From assembly GCA_035524955.1 (NCBI GenBank), contig DATLFG010000100.1, positions 38,280 to 102,279 on the forward strand: a stretch of DNA of 64,000 nucleotides, given 5' to 3'. The notes beneath the pieces are model-generated. The model saw only the letters and a program-made list of their open reading frames with translations, was not told the DNA's origin and did no database searches. The stretch comes from CAMLFJ01 sp035524955 (lineage in GTDB: Bacteria; Methylomirabilota; Methylomirabilia; Rokubacteriales; CSP1-6). Shown here one piece after another: positions 35,930-44,154 of this stretch; position 1 is the first letter of the stretch, and every line of letters begins with the position of its first letter. A program made the translations under genes and the position numbers.

Positions 35930-37012
35930 TCACGCGACGCCGATGCGTAGCTCCTCGGTCACTTCTCCGATCTCCCAGCACGGCTCGGCGAGCCGATCGA
36001 ATCCGTCTCGAACGGCCGCCGCCCGCTCCGGAGCGACGCCGAAGATGAGTCCCCCGGAGGTCTCGGACTCGAACAGCAGGCCCACCAGGGCTTCCGGCAA
36101 GGCCGGATCGAGGGCGAGCTGCCGGCGGCGGCCGAGCGTCGCGTCGAGGTGACGGCGGTTCCGCTTCATGCCGCCGCTCCAGTGACCCTTCTCGGCCAGC
36201 GAGAGCGCCCCCGGTAGAACGGGGAGATCCTTGGCCCGCAGGTGAACGCCAACTCCCGACGCATCGACCATCTCGCCGAGATGCCCGAGGAGCCCGAAGC
36301 CGGTGACGTCGGTGGCGGCGGTGGCGCCCGACTCGCGGGCGACGGCCGCCGCCCCGCGATTGAGCCTCAACATGCTGCGGACGGCTCCCTCCAGCACCGC
36401 GGGGTCGCAGGCGCCCTCCTTGGCGGCGGTCGCGATGACGCCGGTCCCCAGGGGCTTGGAGAGAAAGACCCGTTGACCGGGCTCGAGGCCTCCCTTCACC
36501 AGGATCCGGGCCGGATGCACGCGCCCGGTCACGCAGAGGCCGTACTTGGGCTCGGCGTCCACGACCGTGTGTCCTCCGGCGATGATCCCGCCCGCCTCGC
36601 GCACCTTGTCCGCCCCGCCCCTGAAGATGGCGGCGATGATGGGCTTGGGCAGCTCGCGCGGAAACCCGGCCACGTTCAGGGCGAACAGGACCTCGCCGCC
36701 CATCGCGTAGACATCGGACATGGCATTGACCGCCGCGATGGCGCCGTAGGTGTAGGGATCGTCCACGATCGGGGGGAAGAAATCCACCGTCTCGACGATG
36801 GCCACCTCCTCGCTCACCCGGTAGACGGCCGCGTCGTCGCTCCGGTCGAGCCCCACCAGCAGGTCCGGATGCGTCTGGGCTCGCAGCCCCCCCAACACGT
36901 CCTGGAGATCTCCAGGACCCATCTTCGACGCTCAGCCCGCGCACGCGGCGTAGCTGGTGAGCCGGATCTCCTTCCCACTTGCGGGATCGCTCGGCACGGC
37001 AGGCGTGGTCAT
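35930..37012 (-). CDS. selD: Selenide, water dikinase, itself a selenoprotein (UGA = Sec27)
   Basis: SelD makes selenophosphate from selenide and ATP for selenocysteine synthesis. The frame 35930-36931 gives only a headless SelD starting MGPGDLQDVL; the in-phase frame upstream ends RLTSYAACAG at UGA 36932-36934. Joined, they read CAG-U-ASKMGPGDL, with Sec27 exactly at the catalytic Cys/Sec position and the catalytic lysine K30 after it. The rest is a complete AIR-synthase-like fold (DDAAVYR, VDFFPPIVDDPYTYG, NAMSDVYAMGG, GHTV). Total 360 residues from ATG 37012. A perfect palindromic SECIS follows. Confidence 0.93.
36899..36918 (-). promoter_or_regulatory. Bacterial SECIS element of selD
   Basis: GTCCTGGAGATCTCCAGGAC is a perfect 20-bp palindrome starting 13 nt after the UGA: a 7-bp stem (GUCCUGG/CCAGGAC) with loop AGAUCU, the loop G in the second position. 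Confidence 0.8.
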
Positions 37013-37025
37013 CCGGAGGGCCTCC

Positions 37026-37772
37026 TCAGATGGTTTCGATGCGCGGTCGACCGGGTCCGATTCCGCGGTCGCGTTCGGGAGACGCCCCGGCCGCCCCGTA
37101 TAGCTGCCGGACGAAGGCGCCGGTTCGAACGGGGCCCGCGCTGGTCGCGGCCAGCTCGACATGGAGCCGCCTCAGGTCGGCTTCGGTGTCCACATCGAAC
37201 CAGCGCGGCAGCACGTGGACGGACAGGCCCCGGCGGGAGGCCTTCGCGAGGGTCATCGAGAACACCGCGTCCGTGCTCCAGGGAATCGCCTCGAAGAGGT
37301 CGGGTCGAGGCGCCCGAAGCCCGATGAGGTAATAGCCGCCGTCCTCGCACGGGCCCAGCACGACGTCGCATCGCGCTTCGCTGAGCGCCCTCGCCGCCTC
37401 CTCCACGTACGCCATCGGCAGCGTCGGGCTGTCGCTATCGATCGCGATCGCCCCGATGTGCCCATCCTCGAGCAGCTCCCGGAGCAGCGTCGAGAGGCGC
37501 TCCCCCAGGTCCGCGCCACGCTGCGGAACCAGACGAAATCCAGGCGGCGCGAGCTCCGCCATCCGGCCCGCCGCCTCCCCCGGGGTGAACGCCACGGCCA
37601 GGCTCACCCCGCGCAGCGCGGCGAGGGCATCCAGACGATCCAGAAGGAAGCACCGGTACAGCTCGGTGGCCTCCGACGGCGTGAGAACGGAGTGGAGGCG
37701 AGACTTCACCGGGCTCACCCCCGGCACCTTCGCCATCACCGCCACCGCGGGTGGGCGTGCCGTCGGCATCAT
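37026..37772 (-). CDS. DUF2064 glycosyltransferase-like protein (rSAM/selenodomain-associated transferase 1 type)
   Basis: A 248-residue nucleotidyl/glycosyl transferase-like protein: VAVMAKVPGVSPVKSRL at the start, RGADLGERLS, IAIDSDSPTLP (the acidic metal site), and GPCEDGGYYLIGL. This matches the DUF2064 family named for its association with radical SAM and selenocysteine-containing proteins. It lies 13 bp before selD and overlaps the GT2 gene stop by 4 bp. Substrate is unknown; family annotation also links it to arsenosugar-type pathways. Confidence 0.75.
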   Translation of the reverse strand: MMPTARPPAVAVMAKVPGVSPVKSRLHSVLTPSEATELYRCFLLDRLDALAALRGVSLAVAFTPGEAAGRMAELAPPGFRLVPQRGADLGERLSTLLRELLEDGHIGAIAIDSDSPTLPMAYVEEAARALSEARCDVVLGPCEDGGYYLIGLRAPRPDLFEAIPWSTDAVFSMTLAKASRRGLSVHVLPRWFDVDTEADLRRLHVELAATSAGPVRTGAFVRQLYGAAGASPERDRGIGPGRPRIETI

Positions 37773-38446
37773 CGCACCTCACGCGCCGCGCGGAGCGTCG
37801 CGCTCACGAAGCCATAGCCGGCGCGGAGGCTTCCGATGAGCGTCCCCGAGACCTTGGACCGTCCCCGGATCCGCGCGGCGTGGGAGACCGGCACCTCCAC
37901 GATGCGCGCGCCCAGCGCGGCCGCCTTGACGACCATCTCCACCGGCCAGCCGAAGGCTCGGTCTCGCATCCCGAGCCGGTGCAGCAGCTCCACCCGGATC
38001 GCCCGAAAGGGCCCGATGTCCGTGATCCGCCGGCCGTAGCGCCAGGAGACGAAGGCGGCGACGAGCCGGGTCCCCAGGGCCGCGTGGGCCGGATGCTGTC
38101 CGGAGAGCTGACGGGCTCCCAGGACCAGGTCCGCTTCTCCCGCCAGGATGGGCGCGAGCACGCGCGGCAGCTCCTCGGGATGCTGGCTCCCATCCCCGTC
38201 GAGGAACACCGCGATCTCGGTCGTGGGATCGAGCGCGCTCACGCCGGCCCCGCAGGCCGCGCCGTACCCGCGGCGCGGCTCGATGATCACGCGGGCGCCG
38301 GCCCTCGCCGCAACGTCCGCGGTCCCATCGGTCGAGCCGTTGTCTACCACGAGGATCTCGTCCAGGACGTGGCCGGGAACCCGCGCCAGGACCGTCCCGA
38401 TGACCTCGGCCTCGTCGAGGGCCGGGATGATGAGGGTGGTTCTCAC
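37769..38446 (-). CDS. Family 2 glycosyltransferase, dolichyl-phosphate-mannose synthase-like
   Basis: A 225-residue GT2 enzyme: LIIPALDEAEVIG, ILVVDNGSTDGTAD, VFLDGDGSQHPEELP (metal DxD) and DIGPFRAIRVELL. It should move a sugar from a nucleotide donor to a polyprenyl phosphate or lipid. No C-terminal membrane helices are present. GTG 38446 overlaps the upstream stop (GTGA). Confidence 0.8.
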   Translation of the reverse strand: MRTTLIIPALDEAEVIGTVLARVPGHVLDEILVVDNGSTDGTADVAARAGARVIIEPRRGYGAACGAGVSALDPTTEIAVFLDGDGSQHPEELPRVLAPILAGEADLVLGARQLSGQHPAHAALGTRLVAAFVSWRYGRRITDIGPFRAIRVELLHRLGMRDRAFGWPVEMVVKAAALGARIVEVPVSHAARIRGRSKVSGTLIGSLRAGYGFVSATLRAAREVR

Positions 38447-39135
38447 TGGCGGATCACCTGCTGCGGTCTGGGCTCGTGAGGGGAACGCAGGATGTCGGAG
38501 GTATTGCACTGGTGGTCGGCCACGACGAAGAACCAATCGCGCGGGTTGATCGTTCCCCCCGGAGTGTCCACCGCCACCTGGTAGACCCCGTTGGGGAAGT
38601 TGGCCTTGAGGTCGCGCATCTGCCGGGGCGGGTCCATCGCGTACACGCGACCCGTCGCGGTGTTGAACGCCATGACCTGAGGGCCCAGGTCACCGTTCGG
38701 ATCGGTCACGTCGGCCTTCACGAAGGTCACCCGGCCCTGGCGCGCCTCCCAGGGAAAGAAGCCCACCTTGCGGATGATGGGGGTGTTGGCGCGCGTGGGC
38801 TCGGGCGCGAGCACGATCTGGACCTCGAGGGTCTTGCCCGCCGTCACCTTGACCGCCTGGGGGGTATAGATATAGCCGCTCGCATAGATGTGGAGCCCGT
38901 ACTGGCCGCCGGCGGCGAGCTCGATCCGGAAGCGGCCCTGGGCATCCACGAGCGTGCCGCGGTCCCAGACATTGTTGTGGATCTCGCCCCGCTCGAGCAG
39001 GGCGAGCCCGGACAGCGGCGTGCCCCCTTTACTCTTGACGGTCCCGGTGATGACGGTTTGCGCGCCCGCTTCAACCGGGAGCGCGCCGGACACGAGCGCG
39101 ACGACCAGCGAGGCAACGAGGCCGATCCGGTTCAT
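38443..39135 (-). CDS. Exported carboxypeptidase-regulatory-like domain protein
   Basis: A 230-residue exported protein (signal to ~26). GTVKSKGGTPLSGLALLERG to ASGYIYTPQAVKV is a beta-sandwich of the carboxypeptidase-regulatory/CarboxypepD_reg type. The C-terminal part (VTDPNGDLGPQVMAF, VAVDTPGGTINPRDWFFVVAD) is unassigned. It overlaps the glycosyltransferase-cytochrome gene by 4 bp. A structural or polysaccharide-binding role is possible. Confidence 0.6.
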   Translation of the reverse strand: MNRIGLVASLVVALVSGALPVEAGAQTVITGTVKSKGGTPLSGLALLERGEIHNNVWDRGTLVDAQGRFRIELAAGGQYGLHIYASGYIYTPQAVKVTAGKTLEVQIVLAPEPTRANTPIIRKVGFFPWEARQGRVTFVKADVTDPNGDLGPQVMAFNTATGRVYAMDPPRQMRDLKANFPNGVYQVAVDTPGGTINPRDWFFVVADHQCNTSDILRSPHEPRPQQVIRQ

Positions 39136-41273
39136 GGAATCTCCTTTCGGGTCTGGGCCGGTCGTCCGCCCACCGGCCGACCGGCCATGCGCGCAACCAG
39201 ATACGCAACGACATCGGCCACGTCCTGCCCCGCCCAGTCGAGCGGCGGGCCGGAGGGCCGGTGGCCGGCCAGGAACGTCTCGAGCGCCTGGTGGCCTCTG
39301 GGAAACGTACCCACCGCCGGCCCGACCTCGGCGGATCGGTGGCACGAGCCGCAGCGCGCGATGAAGACGGAAGCGCCCCGATCGACACTGGCCTCGAGCT
39401 GGCGGATGCGCTCCGGAAACACCGGTTGGCCGGGGCTCACGCCCGGGGACACCGGGAGACCGGCGCCGAGCCCGGTCAGATAGGCGGTGATGGCGGTCGC
39501 CACCGGCAGCGGGTCCGGCCGCCGATAGTGACGCGCCACCGCCTCGGCATTGGCCTGCAGCAGCGTCATCACACGGGTATGGGGCGGTGGAAACGGCTTC
39601 ACCTTCGGAAACCCGGCCGCCCACCCGCGCACTGCCGCGAGGTCATGGTGGCAGGTCGCGCAGGCCACCGGATTGGTGGCATCGGGCGAACGGGTCCACC
39701 AGCGCTCCCCCTCGATGCTCAGTGAGCGCGCCGGGATCTCCTCCGTGGCCCTCGCCGCACCGGGCATCAGCGCACTGCCGAGCGCAACGAGAACGACGGC
39801 CCCCCGCAGCCCGGGCGTCGCCTGGAGCATGGTGAGGGCGGCGACCGTGAGAAACCCCGCGGTATAGAGCAGCATGAAGGGAAGCACGCCGTACAGCCCG
39901 TGAGAGCCCACGAGCCAGGCCGTCCAGGCACAGTACAGGCCGAGGGCCAGCTCCACCACTCCGCCCCAGGGGCCGGCGCCGGCATAGCCCTTCCCGCGCC
40001 ACTGGCCTCCGCCCGGCCCGATGCCGAACTTGGGAGTGCGGACGAAGCGCAGGTCGCGGCCCCAGAACGCCGAGAGCACGGCCAGGCTCGTGCTCCACGC
40101 CAGCCCGACGCCGATCACCATGATGGTCGGTAGCCGGAGTGCGCGGCGCCACCCGCTCTCCGGCAGCACCTTCTGGGCGTAGATGAGCATGCACGCGGGG
40201 CCGGTGCTGGCGAGGGCGAAGACGACGGATGCGAACCCGAGAGTGGCCGCGGAGGGCGTGGGGACCCCGAGCGACAGGGCCGGCACCGACAGCAGCACCA
40301 CCACCAGCATCAGGGGGTGAATCATGTAGTACGTCAGGTGCACGAAGGCCTGGTACTTGGTCCAGAGGCCGAGCGGTGAGCTCAGAACCTGAGGCAGCAG
40401 CTTGCGCGCGGTCTGGATGGAGCCCTTGGCCCAGCGTCGCTGCTGGGACTTGAAGCCCGAGATGACGACCGGCAGCTCGGCCGGGCAGACCAGCTCCGGC
40501 AGGTAGATGATGCGCCAGCGGCGCAGCTGGGCGCGGTAGCTCAGGTCGAGATCCTCGGTCAAGGTGTCGTGGGCCCAGCCGCCCGCATCCTCGATCGCGG
40601 CCCGGCGCCAGACGCCGGCGGTTCCGTTGAAGTTGAGCAGCAGGTGGCCGCGGCACCGGGCGGCCTGCTCGACGCCGAAGTGGCCGTCGATCCCGAGCGC
40701 CTGGGCGACGGTGAGCAAGGAGAAGTCCCGGTTCAGATGTCCCCAGCGCGTCTGCACGACGGCCACCCGCCCGTCCGCGAAGTGCGGGACGGTCCGTCGC
40801 AGGAAATCCCGCGGCGGGACGAAGTCGGCGTCGAAGATCGCGACGAACTCGCCGCGAGCGCCGGCGAGCCCCGCGGCCAGCGCGCCCGCCTTGAAGCCCG
40901 TGCGCTCCGCCCGCCGGAGGTGGACCACGTCGACCCCGCGGGCGCGCAGCCGCTGCGCCGTCTCGGCGACGATGGCGGCGGTGTCGTCGGTCGAATCGTC
41001 CAGCACCTGGATCTCGAGCCGATCGGCCGGGTAGTCGAGAGCCCCCGCCGCCTCGAGCAGGCGCCCGGCCACGTAGCGTTCGTTGTAGAGCGGCAGCTGC
41101 ACGGTGACCAGCGGCCAGACCGGCGGGTCGGGCGGTGGCGGCGTGGTGATCGCGGATCGCCGCGTCCGCCAGTGCAGCGCGATCATGACATAGGCGTTGA
41201 GCCCGTAGAGCAGGAGGCCGAGCAGGGCCATCGCGTAGAGCACGCCCGCCAGGAGATGCAGTGACGTGAGCAT
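39132..41273 (-). CDS. Fusion of a membrane GT2 glycosyltransferase with a dihaem cytochrome c
   Basis: One uninterrupted 713-residue frame. Residues ~1-480 form a cellulose-synthase-like GT2: LPLYNERYVAGRLL, VLDDSTDDTA, IFDADFVPP, TEDLDLSYRA and QQRRWAKGS, with N- and C-terminal helices. Residues ~482-713 are cytochrome c-like with haem motifs C538-ATC-H and C641-GSC-H. The junction reads MLQATPGLRGAVVLVALGSA...ARA, which itself looks like a signal peptide starting at an ATG (39830). So this is either a true fusion or a cytochrome translated from an internal start in the same frame. A GT2 fused to a c-type cytochrome is unusual. Confidence 0.8.
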   Translation of the reverse strand: MLTSLHLLAGVLYAMALLGLLLYGLNAYVMIALHWRTRRSAITTPPPPDPPVWPLVTVQLPLYNERYVAGRLLEAAGALDYPADRLEIQVLDDSTDDTAAIVAETAQRLRARGVDVVHLRRAERTGFKAGALAAGLAGARGEFVAIFDADFVPPRDFLRRTVPHFADGRVAVVQTRWGHLNRDFSLLTVAQALGIDGHFGVEQAARCRGHLLLNFNGTAGVWRRAAIEDAGGWAHDTLTEDLDLSYRAQLRRWRIIYLPELVCPAELPVVISGFKSQQRRWAKGSIQTARKLLPQVLSSPLGLWTKYQAFVHLTYYMIHPLMLVVVLLSVPALSLGVPTPSAATLGFASVVFALASTGPACMLIYAQKVLPESGWRRALRLPTIMVIGVGLAWSTSLAVLSAFWGRDLRFVRTPKFGIGPGGGQWRGKGYAGAGPWGGVVELALGLYCAWTAWLVGSHGLYGVLPFMLLYTAGFLTVAALTMLQATPGLRGAVVLVALGSALMPGAARATEEIPARSLSIEGERWWTRSPDATNPVACATCHHDLAAVRGWAAGFPKVKPFPPPHTRVMTLLQANAEAVARHYRRPDPLPVATAITAYLTGLGAGLPVSPGVSPGQPVFPERIRQLEASVDRGASVFIARCGSCHRSAEVGPAVGTFPRGHQALETFLAGHRPSGPPLDWAGQDVADVVAYLVARMAGRPVGGRPAQTRKEIP

Positions 41274-41276
41274 GAC

Positions 41277-42638
41277 CTACCGCGCCGTCATGTCCGGGGT
41301 GCGCAGGGCACGAGCATCGCCGGCCGGCGCGCCGACCGCCGCCCCCGCGCGCCACCCCCAGATCAGGAGCGTGTACAGGAACCCGTACTCGGCGAGCCAG
41401 GCCCACCAGGGCAGCGTCTGGGGCTCGAGCAGGTACTGCGTGTAGCCCAGCGTCACCGCGGCGCTGAAGAAGAGCAGGGCCGGCGAGGGACGGAAGCACA
41501 GGAACGGCACGACCCAGAGCAGGTACCAGGGGTGCATGGCGGTCGGGACCAGGATGACGTAGGCCCCTACCGCCAGGGCGCTGGCCCGCCACAGTCCGGC
41601 GGCGTCGGGGCGGCTCGTCCGCGCGATCCATACGAGGACGACGGCGAGCAGGGCGAACAGGAGGGCCATGGCCGTGCCTCGCACCAACGGGTCCGAGAAC
41701 CCGAACGGGTACGTCAGGAGCGCGCGGAGCCCGATGTTGAAGTCTTCGTACTGGCTGCTGACGTAGGTCGGGAGGAACCCCAGGGCCCCCACCCCCACCG
41801 TCGCCGCGTAGGGCAGATACCCGAGGCCGACGGTGGCCAGGACGGCGGCCGGGAAGCGCCGATCGCCTCGACGCCACCAGGCGACGAGCAGAACGGCCGG
41901 ATACAGCTTCAGCAGGACGGCCACGCCGAGCGCCAGGCCGGCTCGCACCGGGGATCCGTCCATGCGCCAGACGAGGGCCAGGAGCACGATCGGGATCATC
42001 GCGAGATCCACGTGCCCCGCCTGGATCCCCTCGAACACGACGAGCGGCGACCACGCGTAGGCCAGCACCGCCGCGGCCGAAGCGCCCAGCGTGCCGAGGA
42101 GGCGCAGCAGGAGCAGGACGGTCATTGCGTCGGCCACGAGCAGGAGGACCCGCCACCCCGGCAGCGTGCCCGGAGTCACCGCCGCGGCCAGGGCGAAGAG
42201 CCACTGTGCTCCCGGCGGGTACACCGTGACCGCGGTCGGCCGGTTGATGTGCGGGTGCACGACCGGATCGCGAAGCGCCGACAGCTCGGGAGCGGCGGGC
42301 GGGTAACGGTAGGGATTCACCCCGGCCAGCTGCACGCGGCCGTCCCACAGATACCGGTACGGATCGGAGGAGAGATAGACCGGTGTCCACAGCATGAGGA
42401 CCCGGAACAGCAGCGCGAACCCCAGGATGATGCCCAGCGCCCCGGGTCCGGTGACGCCGCCGCGCAGGACGAGCCAGAGCGCCAGCAGGTAGAGCGCGAC
42501 CGCCACCCCGAACACCGGCAGATGCAGGCGGAGAGGCTCGAGGCCGAGCCGCGCCGACAGCGGCACCGCCCCGGCATACACGGCGGCCGACAGGGCCCCG
42601 ACGCCCGCCAGCTTCACGCCTCCGGTGACGCGCCTCAC
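41277..42638 (-). CDS. GT-C family (GT87-like) membrane mannosyltransferase candidate
   Basis: A 453-residue protein with around eleven helices. The acidic loop SSDPYRYLWDGRVQLAGVNPY after the third helix is the DD/DR-type catalytic region of GT87-like polyprenyl-phosphate-mannose-dependent transferases; TVYPPGAQWLF and LKLYPAVLLVAWWRR are conserved-type blocks. The start is GTG 42638, with GAGG 6 nt upstream; GTG 42617 has poorer spacing. It likely acts with the two GT2 enzymes downstream. Confidence 0.7.
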   Translation of the reverse strand: MRRVTGGVKLAGVGALSAAVYAGAVPLSARLGLEPLRLHLPVFGVAVALYLLALWLVLRGGVTGPGALGIILGFALLFRVLMLWTPVYLSSDPYRYLWDGRVQLAGVNPYRYPPAAPELSALRDPVVHPHINRPTAVTVYPPGAQWLFALAAAVTPGTLPGWRVLLLVADAMTVLLLLRLLGTLGASAAAVLAYAWSPLVVFEGIQAGHVDLAMIPIVLLALVWRMDGSPVRAGLALGVAVLLKLYPAVLLVAWWRRGDRRFPAAVLATVGLGYLPYAATVGVGALGFLPTYVSSQYEDFNIGLRALLTYPFGFSDPLVRGTAMALLFALLAVVLVWIARTSRPDAAGLWRASALAVGAYVILVPTAMHPWYLLWVVPFLCFRPSPALLFFSAAVTLGYTQYLLEPQTLPWWAWLAEYGFLYTLLIWGWRAGAAVGAPAGDARALRTPDMTAR

Positions 42639-42646
42639 CGCCGGCC

Positions 42647-43132
42647 TCAGCTGGCCAGGAGCAGGAAGCGGGACCAGCCGGTGGGTGGCCGCCGGGCGAG
42701 CCGGGATCGGAGCAGCGCGTCCAGACCCCAGACCCGGCCCGCGGCCGAGAACGCGAAGCAGAACTGCGGCATGGTGAGCAGCACCCAGATCCAGTACCAC
42801 TCGCCGGGCACGTTGAACGCCCCGATCGCGATGTTGACCTGCCAGAGAAACCCGCCGATTCCCGCCAGCCGGGTGAGGAGGCCGAGCAGCAGTCCGAGCC
42901 CCAGGGCCAGCTCCACGACGAAGGTCATGTAGCCGAAGAAGGTGAAGTTCGGCAGCACGACGTCCTTGAAGAAGTCGGCGACGGCCGGGAATGCCGGGTG
43001 CTCGATCTCCTTCTCGATGAAGCCCTTGAGCCACCCGAACTCGATCCACGGAGCTTTCTGCAGCGCCATGTCGAGATAGAGCACGCCGAAGGCGATGCGG
43101 AACAGCGCGAGCGGCCAACCGGGAACTTGCAT
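42647..43132 (-). CDS. DoxX/TQO-like small membrane protein
   Basis: A 161-residue four-helix protein: LALFRIAFGVLYLDMALQKAPW, then FFGYMTFVVELALGLGLLLGLLTRLAG, fitting the DoxX/DoxD-like family, whose members include thiosulfate:quinone oxidoreductase subunits. The ATG at 43132 lies 2 bp after the radical SAM gene. A quinone-linked redox role is suggested by family only. Confidence 0.7.
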   Translation of the reverse strand: MQVPGWPLALFRIAFGVLYLDMALQKAPWIEFGWLKGFIEKEIEHPAFPAVADFFKDVVLPNFTFFGYMTFVVELALGLGLLLGLLTRLAGIGGFLWQVNIAIGAFNVPGEWYWIWVLLTMPQFCFAFSAAGRVWGLDALLRSRLARRPPTGWSRFLLLAS

Positions 43133-43134
43133 GG

Positions 43135-44136
43135 CTAGAGGCTCCACCTCACGCCGCACCCGCGGCACGGCTCGGGCGGGCGGTCGGTTTGAATCGTCGA
43201 GCGAAACTCGAGGTAGGGCGCCCCCCACCAGACGTCCTCGAGGGCCTGCCTAAAGAGATTCCCCAGGATGATCCCTTCGTAGTGCCCGGTGATCCAGGGG
43301 GCGATGCAGCAGGGCAACGCGTTGCCGTGCACCGTCACGTACAGGAGGGTCCACGGCCGGCGGCAGGCGCTCCACGGGCGATCCTCATGGGATGGGGTGA
43401 GGCTGATCTCCGGCCCGGTCGCCCCCGAGGCGGAGAACTCGATCCCGGCCGCGCGCGCGGCGACCTCCGTCGCGTGGATCAGGGCGGCCTCCCGCTCCTC
43501 CAGCCGGCCATAGAGGGACTGCGCCTCGGTCGCGAGGCCGAGACCGTTGTAGACGAGCCGCTGCAGGTTGATGCCGTGGGCACCGACCCGGACCGCCAGC
43601 GGCACCAACCCCGCGATCTCCTCGATATTGTCCTTGAGGCCGGTGAACCAGAGCGAGACGCGCGGGCGCTCGGCGCGGGCATCGCGCCGCGCCCGATCGA
43701 GCGCTTCGAGATTGGACACCACCTTCTGGTAGGCGTCCACGCCGCGCACGCGCGCATAGGTGCCGGGGGTGGTCGCGTCCAGCGACACGCGCAGCTCGTC
43801 CAGGCCGCTCTCGATGAGCTGCCGGCGCAGCAGGGGTCCCAGGGTGATGACGTTGGAGTTGAAGAGCACGGTGGCGCCGCGCGCCTTGAGATGGGCGATC
43901 ATCCGGATGAGATCGCGATTCAACAACGGCTCGCCGATCCCGTGGAGCAGGACGCGCTCGAGCACCGGGAACTGGTCGACGACCCGCCGGAACTCCTCCC
44001 AGCCGAGGTCCTTCCGGGGCTCCCGTCCGCCGAAGGTCAGGATGCAAGTTTCGCAGAGGGAGTTGCACCGGCTCGTGGTCTCGAGGTAGAGCGAGCGCGG
44101 CAGCGGGGGCCTCAGGGCGATCGCGGGCGGACTCAT
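43135..44136 (-). CDS. Radical SAM/SPASM-type enzyme
   Basis: A 333-residue radical SAM protein. The [4Fe-4S] motif is TSRCNSLCETC (CxxxCxxC) near residue 24, followed by HGIGEPLLNRDL (GGE-like) and VSLDATTPGTY. The C-terminal cysteines CRRPW, ALPCCIAPW and EPCRGCG form a SPASM-like auxiliary-cluster domain. SPASM enzymes modify peptides or small substrates; no precursor peptide is seen. It lies 18 bp after a second radical SAM gene in the same frame and direction. Confidence 0.85.
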   Translation of the reverse strand: MSPPAIALRPPLPRSLYLETTSRCNSLCETCILTFGGREPRKDLGWEEFRRVVDQFPVLERVLLHGIGEPLLNRDLIRMIAHLKARGATVLFNSNVITLGPLLRRQLIESGLDELRVSLDATTPGTYARVRGVDAYQKVVSNLEALDRARRDARAERPRVSLWFTGLKDNIEEIAGLVPLAVRVGAHGINLQRLVYNGLGLATEAQSLYGRLEEREAALIHATEVAARAAGIEFSASGATGPEISLTPSHEDRPWSACRRPWTLLYVTVHGNALPCCIAPWITGHYEGIILGNLFRQALEDVWWGAPYLEFRSTIQTDRPPEPCRGCGVRWSL

Positions 44137-44154
44137 GGTCGCGGGACGACCCGG

